A DNA stretch of 64,000 nucleotides from Arachis hypogaea. Its lineage: Eukaryota > Streptophyta > Magnoliopsida > Fabales > Fabaceae. Both the position numbers and the translations under genes were made by a program. The notes below the pieces were generated by a model. That model worked only from the letters and a program-made list of their open reading frames with translations, ran no database searches and was not told where the DNA came from. The stretch is taken from positions 116,332,445-116,396,444 of the forward strand of contig NC_092053.1 in NCBI RefSeq assembly GCF_003086295.3, read 5' to 3'. Position 1 is the stretch's first letter; each line of letters opens with the position of its first letter. Of this stretch, positions 11,323-23,601 are shown one piece after another.

Positions 11323-11890
11323 AGGGGTGTCCATCGTATCCGCAGATCCGCGGTAAATATCCGCATCCGATCCGAAAATTGCGGATACGATCCGATCCAC
11401 AAATTGATCGGATCGGATCCGATCCGCACTCTTTGCGGATTGGATCGCCGATATCTGCTCTACATCTGCGTATCCGATCCGCGGATCCGCAGATCCGCAC
11501 TATAATAATTAAAATATATATATATATGTTTGGTATTATATTTACTTGTTTGTATGTTTTAGTTAGTAATTATTATTCATATATTGTATTATTTTATTTT
11601 TGTTATTTAGAGAGAGTTCGATTAAAAATAATTTAGGAATAAATAAGTTTAAAACTATGAAAGAAATATTTTTATCGAATTCTTTTACATAGAAATATGA
11701 TTAAAAAGAGAACGTTTAATTATGCGGATATATTCGATATCCGATCCGATCCGATCCGCAAATGTACGGATCGGATCGGATCCGACACTAAAAAGTGCGG
11801 ATATCATATCCGATCCGATCCGATGAAAATTGTGCGGATCGGATCGAATTTTCGCCCATATTCGATACGATCTGATCCGCGGACACCCCT
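11323..11890. mobile_element. 568-bp MITE-like element with GGATCGGATC-rich ends
   Basis: Perfect 10-bp terminal inverted repeats AGGGGTGTCC ... GGACACCCCT are flanked by the 10-bp direct repeat ATATACAGAT (11313-11322 and 11891-11900). Both ends are filled with overlapping GGATCGGATC/GATCCGATCC units that form long inverted repeats, separated by an AT-rich centre. TSD length suggests the Mutator superfamily. The open frames in it are products of the short repeat. Confidence 0.85.
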
Positions 11891-12343
11891 ATATACAGAT
11901 GGCTCTTACCTTAGAGCATCTCCAACGGGCAAATATTTGGAACCCTCCTACTGTGTTATCAAAGAGAAAAGAGAAATGGGACGTTGGAGAGGAACTCACT
12001 TGAGTTCCTTCACGCAATTCAAAACGAGAGAGTCCCTCTAAATGGGGACTCCCATTAACCAATACACAATTGCCAAATGGCAAGTAAAATAAAAAATAAA
12101 TAATTATATTATATAATTAAATAATAATTAATTTAATAATAATTATAATGACTAATTATATTAAATATTGATATTTTTATTTAATTAATAATTTATATTA
12201 ATTAAGTAATTAAATTATAATTAATTTATTAATAATTATAATAATTAAATAATTAAATTTCTATTTAATTAATAATTTATATTAATTATTTATATCATAA
12301 TTAATATTAAATATTATTTATATTTATATTGTTATATTAATTT

Positions 12344-12408
12344 AGCCGTTGCAAAACTAGCCGTTGTAAAAATAGCCGTTAGAAACTAGCCATTACTATG
12401 TTACCGTT
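12344..12408 (+). promoter_or_regulatory. CCGTT repeats upstream of Harbinger ORF1
   Basis: CCGTT occurs at 12346, 12361, 12376 and 12404; the first three are 15 bp apart in the context TAGCCGTTGCAAAAC. They sit 30-90 bp upstream of the TATA box at 12439. On the other strand the unit reads GCAACGGCTA, close to the mitosis-specific activator (MSA, YCYAACGGYYA) bound by three-repeat Myb factors. The regulatory role is inferred. Confidence 0.5.
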
Positions 12409-12435
12409 ATTATTAATAAATTAATATTTTGTTAC

Positions 12436-12447
12436 TCTATATATACC
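12436..12447 (+). promoter_or_regulatory. TATA box of Harbinger ORF1
   Basis: CTCTATATATAC about 110 bases upstream of the ORF1 ATG, followed by a pyrimidine-rich leader (CACTCTCTACTACTCTTCTTC), as in plant promoters. Confidence 0.55.
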
Positions 12448-12546
12448 ATTTAGATACACTTTTATTCTCACACTCTCTACTACTCTTCTTCATCTTCCAA
12501 GTTTACAAAATCATAATTCTGCTACTATTATTTTTTGTTCGAAAAA

Positions 12547-13983
12547 ATGGATCCAAACTAACTCTACTCTTTCTTCAATTACTTACAAAACTTTCCTCAA
12601 ATTTCAAATACCCAACAATCTCAAACCTCAAACTCTCAAGTTCCAAACCAAAACTTCACACTACCAAATACATTTCAAAATGTAAATCCACAAAATCTTT
12701 CTAATTTCAATTTTCAAGCTCCTTGTAATAATCAATTTCCTATATTCCAACCGCAAAATCAAAATTCACAAACACCCCATTTTCCATTTTCATCCATATT
12801 CAACCCCTCTATCGGAAATGTTACTCCAACTTCCTTGCCATTTCCAACTCAATTAAGTGCATCAAGACATAACTCATCTGGTGTTGGTGGCTCTTCTAAC
12901 CCATCCTCTCAAACTCCTATACAATCTAGTCCAAATTCGCAATATTCAGATTTTGCCAACCCTCGTGGATTAGATGCTATCGACCTCAATGATGATGATA
13001 TTGAAGATCAGAGGCAAGATAGTATTCAACATTGGCATTGGAAAGAGGATGAGATGCTGATCAGTGCATGGTTAAATATTTCAACTGACCCTGTAGTTGG
13101 TACCGATCAAAAGGGGAAAACATTTTGGAGTCGAATTCATAGCTACTGTGTAGAATTTTTCTCCGACATGACAAGGGGGGTAGTTACATGTAAGAAACGA
13201 TGGTATAAGATCAACAAGGTTGTTGCACAATTTGCTGGTTGCTACGATCAAGCTACTCGAAACATAAGGAGTGGTTCGAACGCTGATGATATAAAGGAGT
13301 TGGCTTATAAACTTTATTCCACACATTATGGTCAAAAATTCACTTTTGAGAGGCATTGGAACATGCTTCGGTTGGAGCAAAAATGGAGAAGCCAACTACC
13401 TACACAGAGTGGCGGCTCAAAGAGAACCAAGGTTAGTGCAACTGGAGCATACTCATCCTCATCAAACCCAGAAACACCGTTGGCTGACGAACCCGGTGTG
13501 GAATCTCCCGTTCGCCCACAAGGATCAAAGAAGAGCAAGCGAAAAGGTAAGGAAAAAGCACAGATGTCTGAAGATTTTAGCGAAAGAAAATCATCGGTTG
13601 TCAAAAAATTATCTCTCATGGAAGATATTAAGAATGTTAGAGAAAAGGAACTAATGGAAAGGGAAAAAGAAAGAGAAGAGGAGAAGGAACATAGAGCAAA
13701 AATGATGGCAATCAAAGAGAAGGAGTAACAAATTCAAACGGCGATGAAAGAACAAGAATTACAAGCTCAAGCGGCAATGAAAGAACAAGAATTACAAACT
13801 CAGAGGTATATTAAAGAAATGGAGATAAAAACAAAAGAAAGGAAAATGGAAAGGATGGCCAAGGAAAGGGAAAGGGAGATGGATATGCAAATACTTAATG
13901 CTGACACGTCTACAATGAGTGAAAAACGACGAGCTCTTCATGAGATTGCATGTGAGAAAATAATCACCAAGTGGTTTACTTAA
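12547..13983 (+). pseudogene. PIF/Harbinger ORF1, Myb/SANT-like DNA-binding protein (two in-frame stops)
   Basis: ORF1 proteins of Harbinger transposons bind the transposon ends and bring the transposase to the nucleus. The frame starts at ATG 12547 (MDPN), is cut at once by TAA 12559-12561, and continues in the same frame to 13983 with one more stop (TAA 13726-13728), 479 codons in all. The N-terminal part is Asn/Gln/Ser-rich. A Myb/SANT-like trihelix region lies near 13036-13380 (HWHWKEDEMLISAWLNIS, FWSRIHSYCVEFF, CKKRWYKIN, FTFERHWNMLR). A basic segment (KKSKRKGKEK) could be a nuclear signal. The C-terminus is a charged coiled coil with repeated MKEQELQ units. Such proteins are often misannotated as host glutathione S-transferase T3-like genes. 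Confidence 0.85.
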
Positions 13984-14104
13984 TGGTTCCTTATATTCGT
14001 AGAGTTATGTAGTATGTTCTTATTTTTATTGCGTATTACTGGTATGTGATGTAGTTTGTTTTATTTATTTCTGATGTAAGTTTTTAAATTAGTCAATATT
14101 ATTG

Positions 14105-14235
14105 TGCCGTTATTGTTCATGAAAGTGACCGTTGCAAAACTAGCCGTTAAGTAGCCGTTGCAAAACTAGCCGTTGCAAAACTAGCCGTTGCAGAGCTAGC
14201 CGTTGCAAAACTAGCCGTTGCAAAACTAGCCGTTA
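14105..14235 (+). promoter_or_regulatory. Tandem MSA-like CCGTT repeats upstream of the Harbinger transposase
   Basis: Nine CCGTT cores: 14107, 14129, 14144, and then 14155, 14170, 14185, 14200, 14215 and 14230 at exactly 15-bp spacing. The unit is CTAGCCGTTGCAAAA. A TATA-like TTATAAATA follows at 14258. The same unit precedes ORF1, so the two genes appear to share promoter architecture. Confidence 0.6.
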
Positions 14236-14257
14236 AGGTACTTACTGCAGACACACT

Positions 14258-14266
14258 TATAAATAT
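14258..14266 (+). promoter_or_regulatory. TATA box of the Harbinger transposase gene
   Basis: TTATAAATA, about 23 bases after the last CCGTT repeat. E4 inserted 54 bases further on, separating this promoter from the transposase ATG at 50444. Confidence 0.5.
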
Positions 14267-14319
14267 CAACTATCAATGACTCCGCAACTCCACTTCAACT
14301 CTACTTTCTCACCTCGAAA

Positions 14320-17300
14320 TGTAAGACCCAGAACTTTTGAAAAGTCTTATTATGATCAAGTCTCAAATCATATAGTTATTTACAGCCTTAATTTCAGAAA
14401 TTATTTTAGTAATGATAATTAAGGCAAGTTTTGATTTATTGGATTTGAGATAAGTTATGATTATTATCCAATTTTACAATTATTGGATTATTTTTTATAT
14501 TCAGAGTATAAAGTTGATAGTTATGAAATAATAAGGATTTTATATGATTTGGATTAGATAAGTAATATTTTAAAATATTACTATTGCTATTTTGGAGAAG
14601 AAATTAAGTATATTATTTCTAATTATTTGATTTGGGCATTTTATTGAAAATAATTTGTGAAATTGGTGAGCAAATGGTATTTTCTATATATAATTAGTAT
14701 TGGATTTAATTTGGATTTCAATTACTATATTATTCCCGATTTTAAGTGAAATTACCAAATTGCCCTTAACCCTAAGTTTAAAAAAATGAAACCCTAAACC
14801 TCCAACCCAGCAGCCGAAACCCTACCTGCCTTCCCTTTCACCCACGGACAGCAACACCCATGGTTTCCCCTTCCACAACTGAAAGTAGCAGAATCAAAGA
14901 GGGAAAGGGAGATTGAGCTGCAGCGAGAGCGGGAGGAGGGAGCTCATCGCTGCCATCGCGCCTCACCGCGCCGCGCCGCCGTAGCAGTCCATGCTGCCAG
15001 GGTCACCGTCGCACCACCATGTTGCCACCGATTTGACGCCGTCGAAGTTTCCTGCGTCGCCACTATTCGTGCAGAAGAGGGTTTGAGGGGAAGCAGCTGT
15101 CGCACGCGAGCCAGAGGAGCTCATCCTCGCCGATCTGTCACTGTCGGGGTCACCGCACTGTCGTCCTTGCCAGCTCCGAACGAGAAGCACGATAGGGCTC
15201 CGTTTCTGTTTCCCTGGTCCGCCGTGAGTGAGCGACGTTGGGAGAGAGGAGTCCCTGTGGAGCCACGAGCTGCGTCGGTCGCCACCACGTCGCGTCGGAG
15301 AGGAAGGTTGAGACTGAGCGCCGCTGGGAGAGAGGACGACGCGAGCTGGAGGTCCGGTCGTTGCTGTGCTATGGAGCAGACTGAACCGCGCCGTGCTGTT
15401 GGGGTTCTCACCGTCGCCGGAAAAGGATTCAGGCCGCCGCAGGTGTCGCGGTCGGAAGAGGAAGCTGTGCCCTGTGTTTTGACCGCCGGGAGTGGTTCTG
15501 TGACTTCCGGGATCATCGCCGGAGCTCCGAGCTGAGCCTCTGCCACTTGAGACCCTGCTGCCATCGCCGAAAAAGGTTGCCGGTAAGGGTTTTAATTGTG
15601 GTTTCTGTCCTTTTTGAATTCCGGGAATACTATAGTCACTGCGTGTTGGTTTCAGTTGGCGCGATCGGAAATTGTCGTCGCTGCCGCTTGAGGTGGCTGC
15701 CGGGCTGCCGTTGAACCGGTTTGAGAGACCGCCGCTGTTCGGTTCAGCCGTTCCTTCTTCGTTTCGGTAAGTAAGTATGTTTCGGAAAGCCTCACGTTAG
15801 TATTTCGTCGCGTTTGGTTAATGAATATGAATCTTGATAACGTGGGACCGAGTCCTGATTATTGTATGTTGCGATTAGTGTTGCTATGGTTATTGTGAAC
15901 GTGGCTGGGAGCTGAGGTTTTGGTTGCCGTCAGTTCGGGTTGAGGCGGAAATGGACTTGATGAGGCGTTTGGATTATGGAACTGCGTTTTGAGGTAGGGG
16001 CGCTTTCCGAAAACTATAGTTTATTATTGGAATTATTACATATGGGTACTGATGTGAGATATTGTGTATGTGGTGATTGGATCTGCCTTATGTATCAATT
16101 GATTGACTCAAATAACTATGGATGTTGGCTTGGATGAATTGTTGTGTGGCTTGTGAAATATAATGTTTGAAGTTGATTCTTTAAATATTTGAAATGAGTT
16201 TAATCCGTTGAGGATTGGTTTGAATTGAGTCAATTAATTTGATGATGTGAAAGATAGAATGCTCTTGAAATTCAGCCTGGGTTGCTTTAATTGCTCTGGT
16301 TTTGATAAATGATTTATTGCTGAACCGATTCTTTAAAGCTTTATAAATGAGTTAAATCGGTTGATATTGAGTTGATTTTTGAAATGGTTTCCTTGAGGTA
16401 TGCCATTGAGGCGACTGTTGGATTTAGCTTGCTTTTGAATTGATTTCTGGTTTTGAGCTGTTGAAAAGGAATGAGAAACAGTTTAGTTGGGACCCGAACC
16501 GGGTGGCAAAAGTCCAAGTTTTAGGGGAGGTGCTGTCGAAATTTCTATAAAATCCGAGTCTTTATTGAAATGTTGTCTGGAAAATGATGAGTTAAAGACT
16601 TCTACTATTTTATTTGAATTATCAAGAAAAGGATGATTCATGCTTTCGAAATGAGTTAGTAAAGAGGGAATTGTGATTTAGTCTTGCTTCTTAAGAAAGG
16701 CATTGTATCTCTTTCAAGAGAAAGTTATTTAGATGAAACTTGTGTTTTAAAGCTGTTTGAATGCGAAAAGGGTTTATGCCTTTGGATTTGACTTGGGGGT
16801 TTCAATTAAAGGAGTTTCAATGACTTTGAAAGAACCTGAATGTCTATTGACAAGTTTTATTTTGAAATGTTTTGAGAAAGGTTTTAAGTACTCTTTGAAC
16901 TCTGAACTTTTGCAAGACTAAAACAATTTTGAACAGTTGAAATGCTTTAGAATTTATCATGGGGGTTGAAGCTGGTTTTGCCTAAGTAAAGGAAATGGCT
17001 TTGAAAGAAGTAAATGATTACGTGACTCGGTTTGGCTTAGATCCTATTTTATTACTCAAATCGGAAAGCCAAAGTTTTAATGATTTTAAATGAATTTGGC
17101 GAAATGAGTTATGTTATTCTCCCCTAAAGACTTGGGACTCTGCCGAGAAACTTTTGTTATAAAATCCCATTGTTGGATGGGTGATTTTGAATATCTCAAA
17201 GAGGCTTTTAACTTGCCATGATTATGGAAGTTTTGGAAAGAGGATGCCGAAAATGGCATTGTTTTAAAAGGGGAATTTACCTTGAGTAAAAGTGGCTTAT

Positions 17301-18895
17301 GAGCCTGAGATGATTTGAGAAATGAGATCTTTAAAGCCAATGTTGAAAAGAGTTGAAACTTGATTTCAAAGTGAAATGAATTGAGAAAATGATTTATGGC
17401 TTAAATGCCGATTTCATAAATCTGATGATTTTGAATGGTGGAAGTGCTGTTTTATTATGAGCCGGAATGGCTATGTATGATTATGAATATTGACTGGTTC
17501 TGGATTGAACCGTGAGCCGGAATGGCTGTGTATGATTATCAATATTGGCTGGTTCTGGACTGAACCGTAAGCCGGATGGCTGAGATGGATGTTGATCCAT
17601 GGATGAGAATGAATGCATGTATATGCTGAATTATTGATAATTGTGATTTTTGCACTTCCACTATTGGAGATGAGGGTTTTCCTGGGTAGTAGCAATGGCT
17701 AGCCACCATGTGCTCCAGGTTGAGACTCGAAGCTCTGTTAACCCAATGTCGTAAGTGTGGCCGGGCACTGTGAAAGGCCCGGATGAGCTCGCCCCCATAA
17801 ATATTCACCAGTGATGGTGATGGATAAATATTCACCAGTGAGGGTGATGGATATGGATCATGATTATGATCAAGTTTATGATGAGTATAACTCGAGTTGG
17901 GGATGCACGACAGAGGGACAGTCCAATGGTTAGCTACCAGGACTTGTCGGGTTGGCTCTATAACCGACAGATGATATCATCAGCCACTAGGGACAGGCAT
18001 GCATCATATGCATTTGTGTGACATTGGTTGGGTGTGCATATTATACTTGGTTTGCCTATGTGATTAATTGCTAACTGTTCTACTTGTAATAACTGTTTGT
18101 TTGTGCTTGAACTTCCTATCTGTGTTTGCATCAGGGACTCTGTTGGATTGTGGTGATTGGTTGTTGGTTGGATTGTTTGGGCCTAGGGCTGTGGTCTGAA
18201 AGAGATGAATTGATGGTTAATTTCGGTTTTGTGTTTCTGGTTTGGAATAAAATTATGAAAGGCTATTTTGGTTCTGCATAGATAAACCGTTTTGAAAGGC
18301 TTTTGAGTTTTTGAGCATTGAATGGTTCCTCTTTCAGAAAAGATTTTCGACTTTACTTTTACTGTAAATCGTTGTTTTTGAAAAGAGGCATAAGACGGTT
18401 ATTAATCACTGGTGCGATTATCTTCACGTATCCTATTACAGTAATTCCCAAAAACCCTCTACTGAGAACCCTTTCGAGGATGATGTTCTCACCCCCCTAC
18501 ATTTTTCCCCTTTCAGGATACGGGCGCAGAAGTTACGAAGAGTTTATCTAGTTGTTGTTGAGATGCTCTGTATTGCTTTAGATTATTATTCTTGTACCCT
18601 CGCCTTTATCTTGATATAATCTGTAAGAGGGATAGGGATTGTATTGGATTATGTTTGTAATATTATTTATATATATTTATGTATATATATGAATGTACTC
18701 TTTATGAGTTTTTGTAAGTTGTATGGTATTTATGGATGTACGTTATCGGACGATATTATTTTGGGAGCGGTTTTGCGGTTAAAAGTTTCAAACAGGCTCA
18801 TATTTTAGTATTAAATATTATAAGTGTCGTTGTAATATCCGAGCTATCAGAGTTGCACAGCCGGAAGCATTGCCTTTGGTAGTCAGGGTGTTACA
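14320..18895 (+). repeat. 5' LTR of E4
   Basis: 4576 bp, matching 21830-23601 plus 47643-50412 with about 1.4% substitutions by eye. A TATA-like TATATATAA at 14685 is followed by a plant-leader-like stretch with the telo-box AAACCCTAA (14789). A GC-rich island (about 14880-15560) is open on both strands in both LTR copies. Splice-like signals follow: donor at 15583, acceptor ending 15655, and donor at 15767. The overlapping open frames at 15083-15535 (+) and 15121-15564 (-) show no known domain and are not called as genes. Confidence 0.88.
14685..14693 (+). promoter_or_regulatory. TATA-like box in the E4 5' LTR
   Basis: TATATATAA, repeated at 22200-22208 in the 3' LTR. If used, U3 is only about 400 bases and most of the LTR is transcribed R/U5. 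Confidence 0.4.
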
Positions 18896-18898
18896 TTA

Positions 18899-18910
18899 TG
18901 GTATCAGAGC
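18899..18910 (+). promoter_or_regulatory. Primer binding site of E4 (initiator Met tRNA)
   Basis: TGGTATCAGAGC lies three bases after the LTR end. It is the standard complement to the 3' end of plant initiator Met tRNA. Confidence 0.9.
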
Positions 18911-21791
18911 AGTTCTTCCTGTAGAGCCTGAGGAATGGACTGATTATGCTTCAATTGCATACTCTGAGTGTTTGTCATGTATTAGGTCTTGTCGAATGAC
19001 GAGAATTAGAGCCTTATGCACATGACGATCTATTGATTTAACGCTGTTAGTCTTGCATTGCATAATTCCTGATATTAAGTTTGGCTGGCTTAATACTAGT
19101 GAATTATGTATATGAAAGCACTGATGGGTTATCATAGATGAAATACGAGTTGAGTAAAGCGAATCGCGGGCTTTGGGAACGTTAAAAACCATTTCTCGAG
19201 GCTATTCAGTTGTGTGTCTTGAATTTTATTCGAGTCGATCTGTTCTTTTTTACCCTAACCTGAAGTTCTTGTTTGCTAATCCTTTCGAAAAGTAATTTGA
19301 TGTTCCACTCTATTTCTCTATTCATATGCATTCTTGTTTGATCTTAATTGCATATGCTTGTTTGGAATCCTTGTTGCATCTATTTTCCTCTGTTTGAGTT
19401 CTTCTTGATTCAAGTATTCTTTGATATAGCCTTGAACTTGTCTTAATGTGCTGTGACTTTTAACTTCGGGTTCTGAGTCCATTCTTTGAGAAATTGTTGA
19501 TTCAGTTTTTCTCTTACTTGACAGTGATCACAGCCAATTTTGAGATTTTATAAATTGCTGTTGATTAGATATATACTTTTCTATATATGAGACTTTGGAA
19601 TTATTTATACAGTTTAGCAACTCTCTATTTTAATACCTTGCTTGTGTTTTTACCGGTTCACGGAATTGCACTTACTTTAAAAGTAAATTGACTTTCTAGC
19701 AATTTTAATATAGTTCCAATGCACATCTTCAATTGATCATGTATTTGGAGTATTTTTCAAAATTCTGGGAAGAAAGGGGATTTTTCGCTTTTATCCCGGT
19801 TGAGTTTCGTTTGGTAAACTTCACTTAATTTATTTTGATTTGAGTTTGGTTTATCATACTACATGGTTTATGCCATGGTTGTTCTTTTGAAAGTGTTGGA
19901 CTCATAGCTTTTTCATATGAACAGGCTAAATTCTCTATTTAACCTTTCATCCCTATGAATGTCATACTTTACTTTATTTTTGAGTAATCTTTTACATTTT
20001 GTGAACATTACCATTGATCTTGGTTTGTCCTCTCTTGTGAATCTCATCCTTATGAGGGTCAGTTTAATTCGTTTCAAGTTAGTGCATTGTTTATTCTCCC
20101 ATTATCTCTACAAGAGTTTTTAGTCAAAGATTTATCATTGAGAAATCACAAATGATTGAGTTGTCTTTTCTTATGACTTTTTCTTTTGGATCAATTGAAA
20201 GCTTGTTTGATGACTCATGCCTAGTGAATCTTGTTTGGACTACTTTGGTTTAAGATCTTTTCTAGTATGGCTTGACTCCTTTTTAGTACATCTTAAAGTT
20301 CTTGAATGTCCTTCTGAGATGGTGATTTCAAGAACACTTTTGGAGTCTTGTTCTGAACTTTTTAAAGAAGTTTTTAATTCTCTTTGAAGAAATATTAAAC
20401 GGAATTTACTTTCTGTTGCTTGATTGAGATTGAAAATCATTGTTCAATTTTGATGAAGTTAATTTAAAAATCGGCATGCGCTATTTTAAATGAGGCCTTG
20501 GAGAGCTTCCTTGTTTAGTGAAAATCGGTTCGTTTGTAACACATCACTTATTTCCTTTACCAAATTGTAAGCAAATTTTTACTTCTGAGTTTCTTTTCTA
20601 AAAAGAGTTTAACTCCCTCTTTCGTACTGGCTATAAATGTTATACACGCTTGTTTGAATATGAAATTTTGAGAATTTTGAACAAGCGTTTGATTACTTTC
20701 GAGTTTTTATGAACTGCTTTTGGGTAAGTTGTGCATCTAAATATCTTTCTAAAATATTTGAGGAAATATTTTAGCTCTTAGCCAAAGTTGTGTGTATTTT
20801 GTTTTTGAACTCTACAAAATCTACTTCAACATGAAATTGTATTGAAGTAAAGCCACATTTATGCTTTTGCTACTCTCTTGAAGGATGTTTGCTACTCAAC
20901 TTTTCTTCTAGACTGCGAAGTGGTTTTTTTTGCAAGTTTTAGACTCTTTCATGAACAAAGTATTCAGAGTATTTTAATCGTGCTCTTGAGTTCTGTGAGC
21001 TTTGTCTTGGGTTTGAAATATTCTCTTCTGTAAACCTCATGCTTCCTCGACTTAGCTTGAGTTTGTTTCAAACTGATGCGCTGGTTTTCTTCGTATTGAT
21101 CCTGTTGAACTTCTTTGACCCAAGGGTTATCTTTGATGTTGTCAATTGATTTATTTCTAGCAAACTTCATTGCTTGAGCGTCTTTGTTTATCTGGGAATT
21201 GGATACATTCTCTTAAATCTATGAGCATTATCCTTGATATTGTTCCTCCTTGCTAGAATCTTGTATCCTTCTGAGTAGACTCGAGAATTGTTTTGATATC
21301 ACGTGTGACTTGTAAACGTAATAACGCGATGCGTTAGTTCTTTAAGACGTGATATGTGTATACGGAATTTGAAGCGGTAGGTGTACAACGTTAAGAGTTG
21401 TGTGTGTTTTGTTCCTTGCGAACGGGTTTGCGGTCGTTAGGCTTATGATCGGTTATGGGGATTGTAAAGAGCTTGATGGAGTTGGAAAGTTGAAACTTAG
21501 AGGTTAATATGAGATTAGTGTGCGGATGTTAAGCACGTAATTTTAGCCCCATTCTGTTTTATAGCCTTTGATGCTTTGCCCTACTATCACATGATTGACT
21601 CATGTTATCTTTTGCTTTGAGCCTACCTAGTAACGTTTGCCTTGCAATCACACTCCTATCTTTGCACCCTTATGCATATGACAATCAAAGTATTTGAAAA
21701 TCGTATATATGATTATATTTTGAGATATTTTTGCTTCTTCCTTAAATGTGTTCAAGGGTGAACTGTTATGGAACTTCTTTCGTTTTGTATC

Positions 21792-21829
21792 AATTTTTGA
21801 GGGCGAAAATTTTTATAAGGTGGGTAGGA
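21792..21829 (+). promoter_or_regulatory. Stem-loop plus polypurine tract of E4
   Basis: Stem AATTTTTG / CGAAAATT (one G-T pair) around the loop AGGG (21800-21803), then five T/A-rich bases and the purine tract AAGGTGGGTAGGA (21817-21829) directly before the 3' LTR. The tract primes plus-strand synthesis. The stem-loop is the E4 member of the module seen in E2, E3 and E6. Confidence 0.75.
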
Positions 21830-23601
21830 TGTAAGACCCAGAAATTTTGAAAAGTCTTATTATGATCAAGTCTCAAATCATATAGTTATTTACAGCCTTA
21901 ATTTCAGAAATTATTTTAGTAATGATAATTAAGGCAAGTTTTGATTTATTGGATTTGAGATAAGTTATGATTATTATCCAATTTTACAATTATTGGATTA
22001 TTTTCTATATTCAGAGTATAAAGTTGATAGTTATGAAATAATAAGGATTTTATATGATTTGGATTAGATAAGTAATATTTTAAAATATTACTATTGCTAT
22101 TTTGGAAAAATGAAGAAATTAAGTATATTATTTCTAATTATTTGATTTGGGCATTTTATTGAAAATAATTTGTGAAATTGGTGAGCAAATGGTATTTTCT
22201 ATATATAATTAGTATTGGATTTAATTTGGATTTCAATTACTATATTATTCCCGATTTTAAGTGAAATTACCAAATTGCCCTTAACCCTAAGTTTAAAAAA
22301 ATGAAACCCTAAAGCCTCCAACCCAGCAGCCGAAACCCTACCTGCCTTCCCTTTCACCCACGGACAGCAACACCCATGGTTTCCCCTTCCACGACTGAAA
22401 GTAGCAGAATCAAAGAGGGAAAGGGAGATTGAGCTGCAGCGAGAGCGGGAGGAGGGAGCTCATCGTTGCCATCGCGCCTCACCGCGCCGCGCCGCCGTAG
22501 CAGTCCATGCTGACAGGGTCACCGTCGCACCAACATGTTGCCACCGATTTGACGCCGTCGAAGTTTCCTGCGTCGCCACTATTCGTGCAGAAGAGGGTTT
22601 GAGGGGAAGCAGCTGTCGCGCGCGAGCCAGAGGAGCTCATCCTCGCCGATCTGTTGCCGTCGGGGTCACCGCGCTGTCGTCCTTGCCAGCTTCGAACGAG
22701 AAGCACGATGGGGCTCCGTTTCTGTTTCCCTGGTCCACCGTGAGTGAGCGACGTTGGGAGAGAGGAGTCCCTGTGGAGCCACGAGCTGCGTCGGTCGCCA
22801 CCACGTCGCGTCGGAGAGGAAGGTTGAGACTGAGCGCCGCTGGGAGAGAGGACGACGCGAGCTGGAGGTCCGGTCGTCGCTGTGCTATGGAGCAGACTGA
22901 ACCGCGCCGTGCTGTTGGGGTTCTCACCGTCGCCGGAAAAGGATTCAGGCCACCGCAGGTGTCGCGGTCGGAAGAGGAAGCTGTGCCCTGTGTTTTGACC
23001 GCCGGGAGTGGTTCTGTGACTTCCGGGATCACCGTCGGAGCTCCGGGCTGAGCCTCTGCCACTTGAGACCCTGCTGTCGTCGCCGAAAAAGGTTGCCGGT
23101 AAGGGTTTTAATTGTGGTTTCTGTCCTTTTGGAATTCCGGAAATACTATAGTCACTGCGTGTTGGTTTCAGTTGGCGCGATCGGAAATTGTCGTCGCTGC
23201 CGCTTGAGGTGGCTGCCGGGCTGCCGCCGAACCGGTTTGAGAGACCGCCGCTGTTCGGTTCAGCCGTTCCTTCTTCGTTTCGGTAAGTAAGTATGTTTCG
23301 AAAAGCCTCACGTTAGTATTTCGTTGCGTTTGGTTAATGAATATGAATCTTGATAACGTGGGACCGAGTCATGATTATTGTATGTTGCGATTAGTATTGC
23401 TATGGTTATTGTGAACGTGGCTGGGAGCTGAGGTTTTGGTTGCCGTCAGTTCGGGTTGAGGCGGAAATGGACTTGATGAGGCGTTTGGATTATGGAACTG
23501 CGTTTTGAGGTAGGGGCACTTTCCAAAAACTATAGTTTATTATTGGAATTATTACATATGGGTACTGATGTGAGATATTGTGTATGTTGTGATTGGATCT
23601 G
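21830..23601 (+). repeat. 3' LTR of E4, first part
   Basis: Starts TGTAAGACCC after the polypurine tract and follows the 5' LTR until E2 cuts it after ATCTG (23597-23601). It continues at 47643. The GC island and both overlapping open frames are preserved here (22599-23051 and 22637-23062). Confidence 0.9.

Larger units (their letters stand above)
18896..21829 (+). other. E4 internal region, non-coding
   Basis: No open frame above about 80 codons and no gag or pol motif in any frame. It starts with the primer site and ends with a stem-loop and polypurine tract, so it keeps the cis signals of retrotransposition but no genes. Confidence 0.75.

Noticed and set aside
12835..13728. Starting the Harbinger ORF1 at 12835
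   Set aside because: That codon is TTG in mid-protein. The same frame extends upstream to ATG 12547 apart from one stop, and the upstream residues look like the family's Asn/Gln-rich N-terminus.
15083..15564. Overlapping 150- and 147-codon open frames on both strands, repeated at 22599-23062
   Set aside because: They lie in the GC-rich island of the E4 LTR, are repeated only because the LTR is repeated, are open on both strands because of composition, and show no domain.
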